This document shows positions 57,757-64,000 of a stretch of 64,000 nt of DNA, one piece after another (position 1 is the first letter of the stretch; each line of letters starts with the position of its first letter). Made by a program: the position numbers and the translations under genes. The stretch comes from an uncultured Alphaproteobacteria bacterium (GTDB taxonomy: Bacteria; Pseudomonadota; Alphaproteobacteria; Puniceispirillales; Marisalimonadaceae), in contig CAKZQZ010000046.1 of NCBI GenBank assembly GCA_937142855.1, forward strand, positions 36,601 through 100,600, given 5' to 3'. Under the pieces are notes generated by a model. That model was given only the letters and a program-made list of their open reading frames with translations, searched no databases and had not been told where the DNA came from.

Positions 57757-58962
57757 TTAATAATTATACGAATTAATTATGTTAACAATTTTAGAGCTGG
57801 AATTTTTTGAAAAATTAAATTTTGAAATATCATCATAATTCATTAATTTTATAATTTTATTAGAGTAATTATTAAATAGAATTTGTTTCTTTTCTATATC
57901 GTCAATATATTTAGTTAGCAATTTACTAATATCATCCCCTTTACATTTTTCTTGAAATAGAAATGGTACAACATTCTCACCTAATAAAAAATTCGGAAGT
58001 ATAACATTTTTAAAGTTTACTAATAATCTTCCAATTGTAGCACTTAAAATATCTGTTTTATAAATTGCTATAGTAGGTATTTTAAATAATACAAGCTCAA
58101 GAGTAACAGTCCCACTGCAAGCAATTGCAATGTCTGCATAATTTAACAAATCGTAATTTTCTTGGAGAACAACTACTTTAATATCATTTTTAATTTTAAG
58201 ATTCTTTAATTTATTTGTAACGTCTTTAAAATGTAAACTTGTAGTTGGTATTATCCAGTCAATTTTATATAATTTAGAATCAAAGTTTTTTATTAAGGAT
58301 ATAAATTCAGGTAATATATATTTTATTTCTGTATCTCTACTTCCAGGTAAAAGAAGGCATTTCAGTCTTTTACGATCTTTAAATTTAACATTTTTTTTTA
58401 GTAATTCATTATTAGACTTACTTAATTTTAAAAATTTCTCAATAACGGGGTTACCTAGATAATTACATTCTACGCCTAAGCTTTTAAAAACTTCTTCTTC
58501 TTTTTTAAATAGACAAAACAAACCATCATGTAAATTTTTCCATTTCTTACTTCTTGATTTCCCATAAGCCCAAATTGTAGGAGGCACAAAATGAATTAAT
58601 GGGCATTTAAAACTTTTTCCTATGAATGATTTTTTTAGATTTCTTGCTAATTCATATGAAAAACCTTTTGTGTCTATAGTAATAACAACAATCGGCTTTT
58701 CAAAAAAAATAAGTTTTGTAATTTCATTTACATAGTTTTTAAGTTTTTTGTAATTATTTAAGAAATTTAAGAAGCCAATTATATTAAAATCATTCATTTT
58801 ATATTTAGACTTTAGTCCTTCTTCTATCATCAAAGGACCTCCAATACCAAAAAAGGTTATTTTTTCATCAATAAGCTTTAAACCTTTCATTACAGATGAA
58901 CCTATGTAATCCCCAGATGCCTCTCCAGCTAATATAAAAACTTTTTTTTCTTTGTTTGTCAT
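57757..58962 (-). CDS. lpxB: Lipid-A-disaccharide synthase
   Basis: This 401-residue GT-B glycosyltransferase joins UDP-diacylglucosamine and lipid X. The N-terminus FILAGEASGDYIGSSVMKGL is diagnostic, with GIGGPLM following. LLPGSRDTEI and ACSGTVTLELVLFKIPTIAIYK are donor-site motifs. It ends the bamA-lpxB run, 24 bases after lpxI, and abuts gltA tail to tail with no spacer. Confidence 0.96.
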   Translation of the reverse strand: MTNKEKKVFILAGEASGDYIGSSVMKGLKLIDEKITFFGIGGPLMIEEGLKSKYKMNDFNIIGFLNFLNNYKKLKNYVNEITKLIFFEKPIVVITIDTKGFSYELARNLKKSFIGKSFKCPLIHFVPPTIWAYGKSRSKKWKNLHDGLFCLFKKEEEVFKSLGVECNYLGNPVIEKFLKLSKSNNELLKKNVKFKDRKRLKCLLLPGSRDTEIKYILPEFISLIKNFDSKLYKIDWIIPTTSLHFKDVTNKLKNLKIKNDIKVVVLQENYDLLNYADIAIACSGTVTLELVLFKIPTIAIYKTDILSATIGRLLVNFKNVILPNFLLGENVVPFLFQEKCKGDDISKLLTKYIDDIEKKQILFNNYSNKIIKLMNYDDISKFNFSKNSSSKIVNIINSYNY

Positions 58963-58986
58963 AAAAGAATTCTTTTGCCGTATAGT

Positions 58987-59796
58987 TTATATTGACGAAA
59001 CACAAAATTGTGATTTAGATAACAACGATTTAATTTCTTTGCAGTCAACAACAAGGGTTCCATCAGATGATATGACAATAGAGCTTAAACCAGCGTTAAT
59101 ACATTTTTTAACAGTCTCTAAACCTATAACTGGTAAATCCATATTTTTACTTTGTCCTATTTTGGGTATTTTTATTAAAACAGGAGCAAAATCGTTTAGA
59201 TTTTTATTATTACTAATTAAATCTTTAACTCTATTTATCATTGAATCGGTTCCTTCAAGTCCCTCGATTGCATAAACTAAATTATTACTTACAACCAATG
59301 ACTGACCAACGTCATATTTTGAAATAGTATTTAGTAAATCAATACCAAATTCAGAGCTTTTTATTACATACTGTTTAAAATTTAATTTAGAGAAATTATT
59401 TCCATAGAAACCCTTAGGAAGAAAGCAATCTTTAAAAATTGAATATATTGGTAAAATTTTAAAACCATTTTTTTGGAAAAAGGTTTCAATTATTTTTAGT
59501 GCTTTATTATCTCCAACAGATAAAATCTCACTAATCATTCCATAAACTTTAATATCTTGAGACATTCCTAAGTTATTGGGCCTTTTAATTTTTCCTGCAA
59601 AAACAATATGAGTAACTTCATTCTCATTTAGAGTTTTTATCCATTCATCAGGATTTAATAATGAAACTGTCTTAGAAGAGTTTTTAAAAGATTTAGAATT
59701 TGAAAACCCATCTATACACATTACAAATATCTTTGGGTTTTCTCTAGCTATATATAACGGTAAATCACCACTACCAGCAATTAAACCAATCTTCAT
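58987..59796 (-). CDS. lpxI: UDP-2,3-diacylglucosamine pyrophosphatase LpxI
   Basis: This 269-residue protein starts MKIGLIAGSGDLPLYIAREN and contains DVGQSLVVSNNLVYAIEGLEGTDSMI and a late MDLPVIGLETVKKC stretch, the LpxI (DUF1009) signature. LpxI replaces the unrelated LpxH in most Alphaproteobacteria and cleaves UDP-diacylglucosamine to lipid X. It lies between lpxA (1-base overlap) and lpxB, completing the local lipid A set. Confidence 0.95.
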   Translation of the reverse strand: MKIGLIAGSGDLPLYIARENPKIFVMCIDGFSNSKSFKNSSKTVSLLNPDEWIKTLNENEVTHIVFAGKIKRPNNLGMSQDIKVYGMISEILSVGDNKALKIIETFFQKNGFKILPIYSIFKDCFLPKGFYGNNFSKLNFKQYVIKSSEFGIDLLNTISKYDVGQSLVVSNNLVYAIEGLEGTDSMINRVKDLISNNKNLNDFAPVLIKIPKIGQSKNMDLPVIGLETVKKCINAGLSSIVISSDGTLVVDCKEIKSLLSKSQFCVSSI

Positions 59797-60596
59797 TAAA
59801 ATTTATCCATTCTAGGATGAATTAATGGACGATTTGAATTATCTTCAAGAAAAACCAATATATCTTTTATAAGATCATCATTTTTATAGTTATCACTGAC
59901 CTCAGATAATCTCTCGTTAAACGTTCCTTCAGGAGCAAATAATAATCTATAAACGTTTCGAAGCTTTTTAATATCATTTTTCTTAAAAGATCTTCTTCTT
60001 AAACCTACTAAATTTAATCCACTTAAATGTCCTCTACTTCCTATAACAGAAGTATATGGAATCACATCACCATCAATAGTAGTTCCTGCTCCAATAATTG
60101 CATGTTTTCCTATTCTACAAAATTGATGAACAGCACTTTGACCTCCAAGATAAACAAAATCCCCAATTTCAACATGACCGCCAATAACAGCATTATTAAC
60201 AAAAACCGTGTTGTTACCTACCAAGCAATCATGTGCAACATGAGATCCAACCATAAAGAAATTATTACTACCAATTATTGTTTCTTTAGTACCTAAATGG
60301 GTCCCAGGGTGAACAGTAACGTTTTCTCTAAATATATTATTATTTCCAATAATAAGTTTTGTTAATTCACCTGAATACTTTAGATGTTGCGGTTTTAAAC
60401 CAATAACAGCAAAAGGAAAAATTTCGTTATTATCCCCTATTTTTGTATTGCCATCAATAATAACATGTGAATGGATATAAGAGTTTTTGCCAATAACAAC
60501 GTTTGGTCCAATCATGGTATAGGGCCCAATTGTTACATTATCTGCGACAGATGCTTTTTTATCAACAATAGCAGTAGAATGTATTGAATTTTTCAT
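59796..60596 (-). CDS. lpxA: UDP-N-acetylglucosamine acyltransferase
   Basis: This 266-residue left-handed beta-helix enzyme adds the first acyl chain to UDP-GlcNAc. Hexapeptide repeats (VTIGPYTMIGPNVVIGKNSYI pattern) fill residues about 8-190. The catalytic histidine is in SHVAHDCLVGN and GHLSGLNLVGLRRR follows. The C-terminal helices contact ACP. It overlaps fabZ by 4 bases and lpxI by one. Confidence 0.97.
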   Translation of the reverse strand: MKNSIHSTAIVDKKASVADNVTIGPYTMIGPNVVIGKNSYIHSHVIIDGNTKIGDNNEIFPFAVIGLKPQHLKYSGELTKLIIGNNNIFRENVTVHPGTHLGTKETIIGSNNFFMVGSHVAHDCLVGNNTVFVNNAVIGGHVEIGDFVYLGGQSAVHQFCRIGKHAIIGAGTTIDGDVIPYTSVIGSRGHLSGLNLVGLRRRSFKKNDIKKLRNVYRLLFAPEGTFNERLSEVSDNYKNDDLIKDILVFLEDNSNRPLIHPRMDKF

Positions 60597-61072
60597 TTTG
60601 CTTTATCCTGATCAACTAACATTGCTGAAAACTCTGATAAAGCAACTAGGTTACTTTCAACATAAGCCTCACCACTAAATTTATATAGAGATCTTTTGTT
60701 TGTAATAAGTTTAATTTTTAAAGATAAAGTACAACCAGGGGTTACTGGTTTTTTAAACTTTGCTTTTTCAATTCCTGTAAAAAAAACTAATTTATCTTTA
60801 GACAATTCACTATCTTCATAAGAAACAAGACACGCAGCTGTTTGAGCCATTGATTCAAGAATTAAAACTCCTGGCATAACAGGGTGTTCAGGAAAGTGGC
60901 CCATAAAAAAAGGTTCGTTAAAAGTAACAGCTTTAATGCCTGTTATAGATTTATTTAAGATAATATCAGTAACTTTATCAATCAATAAAAAAGGATATCT
61001 ATGAGGTATAAGATTTATAATTTCATTATGTTGAAGGCACACAACTTCACCATTATCATTTTTAATTATCAT
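60593..61072 (-). CDS. fabZ: 3-hydroxyacyl-ACP dehydratase FabZ
   Basis: This 159-residue hot-dog-fold enzyme dehydrates 3-hydroxyacyl-ACP. It has [13 protein letters not shown] (22-34), catalytic H59 in [19 protein letters not shown] and E73. It competes with LpxA and LpxD for the same acyl-ACP, which fits its conserved place between them. It overlaps lpxD by 11 bases and lpxA by 4. Confidence 0.97.
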   Translation of the reverse strand: MIIKNDNGEVVCLQHNEIINLIPHRYPFLLIDKVTDIILNKSITGIKAVTFNEPFFMGHFPEHPVMPGVLILESMAQTAACLVSYEDSELSKDKLVFFTGIEKAKFKKPVTPGCTLSLKIKLITNKRSLYKFSGEAYVESNLVALSEFSAMLVDQDKAK

Positions 61073-62117
61073 CAGTTTTAAACCTATTTTTTTTTAAATT
61101 AAGCCTTTGCGAAGCAATAATTTTTTTCCAATCTTTTAAATTTTGAGCGGGATTCCCCCCAATAACACTATTTTTAGGAAAACTCTTAAACACTTTGGAA
61201 GCACCAGCGATTATTGAGTTTTCTCCTATTGTAACGTTATCTTTAATACTAACGTCTCCACCCATTATAACGTTTTTTTCAAGATATACGGATCCTGACA
61301 ATCCAACCTGGCCTGCCAAAATACATAAATCTTCAATAATACAATTATGACCAATATGTACCTGATTATCAATCATAACTGATTTACCTATAATGGTATC
61401 GTCAATAAACCCTCTATCTATTGTACAACCTGCTCCAATAAAAGTACCCTCTCCAACTAACAAACCACCAATATGAGGCATTAAAGCAGTTTTATAATCA
61501 TTTGGTACGAATCCAAAACCAGTTTTTCCTAAGACTGAATTAGACGAAACTTTAACACTATCTTCTAATTGTGAATATTCGATTACAACACCAGATTCAA
61601 TAATACAGTTTTTACCAATCATACAATCTTCTGATATACTTACTCTTTCTGCAATATATGTATTATCATCAATTACTGACCTTTTACCGATTAAGCAAAA
61701 AGGGCCAATATTTACATTTTCACCTATTTTTGCAGTTTCATCTATTATAGCAGTAGGATGTATAATGTTATTATTAGAAGAGTTTTTTAAAACATAATAA
61801 TCTAATAACTTTGAAAACCCAAGTTTAGGATTATTAAAAGGAATTTTAATTATATTTTGATGTAAAAATTTAATGTTTTTTTTTTCTAAAATGCATAAAC
61901 CTGAGGATATAGAATGAAAATCATAATTTGTATTATTTAAAAATGACAATGAGTTTACTTTTAAATCTTTAAATGGAACAAAATCGTTAATGTAAATTTT
62001 ATCTGGACTACAACTGATATTATTTACCGATAAAATCTCATTTAGGGATATATCTAAAACTTTTAATATTTCACTCAAATTAATGTTAATTTTGAATTTA
62101 AAAAAATGTTTATTCAT
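61062..62117 (-). CDS. lpxD: UDP-3-O-acylglucosamine N-acyltransferase
   Basis: This 351-residue enzyme adds the N-linked acyl chain in lipid A synthesis. It has an N-terminal uridine-binding domain (about 1-110, with SLSFLNN) and a hexapeptide-repeat beta-helix (about 118-300), with the active-site histidine in DNQVHIGHNCIIED. GGNPAQNLKDWKK near the end matches LpxD. It follows skp by 16 bases. Confidence 0.96.
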   Translation of the reverse strand: MNKHFFKFKININLSEILKVLDISLNEILSVNNISCSPDKIYINDFVPFKDLKVNSLSFLNNTNYDFHSISSGLCILEKKNIKFLHQNIIKIPFNNPKLGFSKLLDYYVLKNSSNNNIIHPTAIIDETAKIGENVNIGPFCLIGKRSVIDDNTYIAERVSISEDCMIGKNCIIESGVVIEYSQLEDSVKVSSNSVLGKTGFGFVPNDYKTALMPHIGGLLVGEGTFIGAGCTIDRGFIDDTIIGKSVMIDNQVHIGHNCIIEDLCILAGQVGLSGSVYLEKNVIMGGDVSIKDNVTIGENSIIAGASKVFKSFPKNSVIGGNPAQNLKDWKKIIASQRLNLKKNRFKTDDN

Positions 62118-62133
62118 CAGTTAACTTTTAATT

Positions 62134-62733
62134 TTATTCATTAGAGGATATAATAATTTTTAATGATTTTGTTTTTTCATTAAAAATTTTAAGAATTTGA
62201 TCTGTTATATCAAGTGAAGGCTTATTATATAAAAAAACGTTTTCTTTTAAAAAAACAATATGAATTTGATTTTTAATTGAAAAATCTTTTATAATTTTTG
62301 CCAACCTATCTTTAAGATCATTTTGAATGTTTTGAAATGAATTGTTAAGTATTGCTCGGTCTTGTTTGAATTTTTTTTGTATAGACAAAACTTCTTTTTT
62401 AAATAAAGCTAATTTTTGTTTATATTCTAAACTATTTGTTTTGTTTTCATTCTTAATTTTTAATTCTTTATTTTTAAGGTATTTTTGTTTATTTTTTATT
62501 TTGTTATTCATTTGATTTTCTAATAAAATAAATTCATCACCTAGTATTTTCATAGCCTTTGATTTTTTTAAAATAAATCTAAAGTCAACAATTGCTATAT
62601 TTCCATTGACATCATTTTGTGAAGCTAAATAGATCTGGAAACTATTTTTAAAATCATTTTTTTGTGAATTTATAAAATTATAATTTAAGGGATCATAAAT
62701 AAAATTAGATAACATTAAAAAATCTAGTAACAT
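62134..62733 (-). CDS. skp: Skp/OmpH-family periplasmic chaperone
   Basis: This protein of about 199 residues has the OmpH start of the mature domain, GNIAIVDFRFILKKSKAMKILG (about 44-65), then a long lysine-rich coiled coil (about 70-150) and a short beta strand, as in Skp, which escorts unfolded outer-membrane proteins to BamA. It lies between bamA and lpxD as usual. The N-terminus is odd: from the ATG at 62733 there is no basic residue before the hydrophobic stretch. Codons just upstream in frame would add NKRCVFLI but offer no standard start. Confidence 0.82.
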   Translation of the reverse strand: MLLDFLMLSNFIYDPLNYNFINSQKNDFKNSFQIYLASQNDVNGNIAIVDFRFILKKSKAMKILGDEFILLENQMNNKIKNKQKYLKNKELKIKNENKTNSLEYKQKLALFKKEVLSIQKKFKQDRAILNNSFQNIQNDLKDRLAKIIKDFSIKNQIHIVFLKENVFLYNKPSLDITDQILKIFNEKTKSLKIIISSNE

Positions 62734-62756
62734 AATTAAAAAAACACATCTCTTAT

Positions 62757-64000
62757 TTAGAAAGTGGTACCTATTTTAAAATTGAAATTTTCTTCTATAT
62801 CGTAATTTTTGCTAACAACTGGAAAGCCCCATATCATTTGCAATGGACCAACTGCCGTTGTCATTGAAAGACCAAACCCATTAGTTACTCTTGGTTCCAT
62901 ATCATCAAAACCTTTAACACCACTTTCATAATCAGTACCCCACAAAGATCCTATATCAGTAAACAATAACCATTCCAAACCAGTATCATCTGGTAGCCAC
63001 ATGTCCGATTTAATTTCAAGTGAAAGATTATAAAAATTATTTCCACCAACCGCTTCATTGTTTCCAGTATCTCTAGGACCAAGTCCAGCACTATCAAAAC
63101 CTCGTAAGGTATTACCTCCAAGCAAAAAACGATTTGAAGAAGTTACTTTATCATCTAAGCCAGTGATAAAACCTGCTCCAGATTTAATAGAAAAAATATA
63201 ATCACCATAATTTATGGGGATATAATACCTATAATTAACAACTGACTTTAAAAAAGATGTATCTCCACCAATTCCAGAGAAAGTATTAGAAAATTTTACT
63301 CTATAACCGGATGTGGGGTTAAAAAAACTATTCGTTGTATCACTAACAATTGTATGTGTAATAGAAGAAGACATTATGTCTTTGTTCTCTTCACCGGTGG
63401 ATGAATCAGCTGTTGAGGTTGAAGAGGTTGTAGATTTAGATGTTGATATTCTATAATCATAGTTTTGTGAAACATTCTCTTTTTTAAAACCAATACCAAA
63501 CCCAAACCCACTACTGTTATATTTAATATCTCCTTTTTCATTTTCAGAACTCTGGTTAAAAATATTACTTGATAAGGATAACTTTCTATCTAAAAAATAT
63601 GGCTCTGTTAATCCAAAATTATAAGTGGATTTTTTATCAGATAAATTAGCTTCTAAATCAACCTCCTTTCCTTCTCCAAGAAAGTTTTTTTCTCTTAAAC
63701 CAAAGGAGATACTTGCGCTATTAAGTGATGAATATCCAATTCCCAAACTCACTGAACCTGTGTTAGTTTCTTTAACGGTTATAATTATATCAAGCAAATT
63801 ATTATCTAAACTTATTAACCTGTAACTTACATTTTGAAAATACCCAAGTCTGTTAAGAGAATTAATAGAATATGTTAAATCACTTTTGTTAAAGGGGTCA
63901 CCTTCAAAAAAATTAAGCTCTCTTCTAATTACAGAATCATTTGTTCTAGTATTGCCTACTATATTTATTCTGTTAATAAATTTTGCATTACCTTCTTCGA
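62757..64000 (-). CDS. bamA: Outer membrane assembly factor BamA, 3' portion (continues beyond window)
   Basis: The frame is open from 64000 to the stop at 62757 and encodes at least 414 residues. The first stretch (EGNAKFINRINIVGNTRTNDSVIRREL) is the last POTRA domain. From about 63760 downward is the 16-strand barrel, ending in FKIGTTF with the C-terminal phenylalanine. NRFLLGGNTLRGFDSAGLGPRD contains the conserved RGF motif of the loop 6 lid. One extracellular loop near 63370-63450 is rich in Ser and Thr. BamA inserts outer-membrane proteins. Its N-terminal POTRA domains lie outside the window. Confidence 0.96.
   Translation of the reverse strand, partial: EEGNAKFINRINIVGNTRTNDSVIRRELNFFEGDPFNKSDLTYSINSLNRLGYFQNVSYRLISLDNNLLDIIITVKETNTGSVSLGIGYSSLNSASISFGLREKNFLGEGKEVDLEANLSDKKSTYNFGLTEPYFLDRKLSLSSNIFNQSSENEKGDIKYNSSGFGFGIGFKKENVSQNYDYRISTSKSTTSSTSTADSSTGEENKDIMSSSITHTIVSDTTNSFFNPTSGYRVKFSNTFSGIGGDTSFLKSVVNYRYYIPINYGDYIFSIKSGAGFITGLDDKVTSSNRFLLGGNTLRGFDSAGLGPRDTGNNEAVGGNNFYNLSLEIKSDMWLPDDTGLEWLLFTDIGSLWGTDYESGVKGFDDMEPRVTNGFGLSMTTAVGPLQMIWGFPVVSKNYDIEENFNFKIGTTF

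Overview
The window is a compact, AT-rich (about 30% G+C by eye) stretch of core bacterial chromosome. Genes are tightly packed, many stops and starts overlap, and no gene-free gap exceeds 300 bases (the longest is 38892-39178). Several gene orders are characteristic of Alphaproteobacteria: tpiA-secG-pyrG-kdsA-eno-ftsB-pdhA-pdhB-pdhC-lpd-lipA; a CBP3-type chaperone beside plsX-fabH-ihfA-merR with bamE opposite; trpD-trpC-moaC-moeA-lexA-gltX-gltA; and bamA-skp-lpxD-fabZ-lpxA-lpxI-lpxB. With the low G+C, the Na+-NQR and a molybdenum hydroxylase, this suggests a streamlined, probably marine, free-living alphaproteobacterium. The exact clade is inference. I see no IS element, phage, CRISPR array or rRNA.

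Layout. 1-10414 (minus): triose-phosphate isomerase, SecG, CTP synthase, KDO8P synthase, enolase, FtsB, the full pyruvate dehydrogenase complex and the 5' end of lipoyl synthase. 10512-12368 (plus): PpiD-like chaperone. 12374-15723 (minus): CBP3-like chaperone, plsX, fabH, ihfA and a small MerR protein. 15795-16229 (plus): BamE. 16226-32588 (minus): a 16-kb co-directional run of nqrABCDEF, birA, coaX, rnj, DUF1467, rpiB, glyA, nrdR, ribD, ribE, ribBA, ribH, nusB and thiL. 32804-34071 (plus): apbE and nqrM, divergent from nqr. 34078-35189 (minus): a small membrane protein and a DMT transporter. 35304-38891 (plus): a coxM/coxS/coxL-type molybdenum hydroxylase operon. 39179-42343 (plus): gnd, gntK and a Pif1-like helicase. 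42335-45062 (minus): acyl-CoA synthetase and a DMT transporter. 45191-46156 (plus): a membrane-anchored alpha/beta hydrolase. 46180-50474 (minus): rplM-rpsI with a clear terminator, hom, recJ and tRNA-Glu. 50722-57756 (plus): trpD to gltA. 57757-64000 (minus): outer-membrane assembly and lipid A genes, with bamA running off the end.

How the genes fit together. Lower glycolysis (tpiA, eno) feeds PDH and citrate synthase. Flavin synthesis (rib genes) supplies FMN and FAD to the Na+-NQR, whose covalent flavins are attached by ApbE and whose iron centre needs NqrM. moaC and moeA supply the molybdenum cofactor for the Cox-type hydroxylase. KdsA, the lpx genes, fabZ, fabH and plsX serve LPS and phospholipid synthesis, and BamA, BamE, Skp and PpiD serve outer-membrane protein folding.

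Most notable points: (1) fabH has no ATG/GTG/TTG start that would keep its active-site cysteine, but has an ATT with a well-spaced ribosome-binding site; the hydrolase at 45191 shows the same pattern. (2) The Na+-NQR operon occupies the position next to birA-coaX-rnj where Alphaproteobacteria usually carry complex I. (3) RibBA keeps its length but has lost the zinc cysteines of the GTP cyclohydrolase II half. No clearly new multi-gene defence or mobile system was found.
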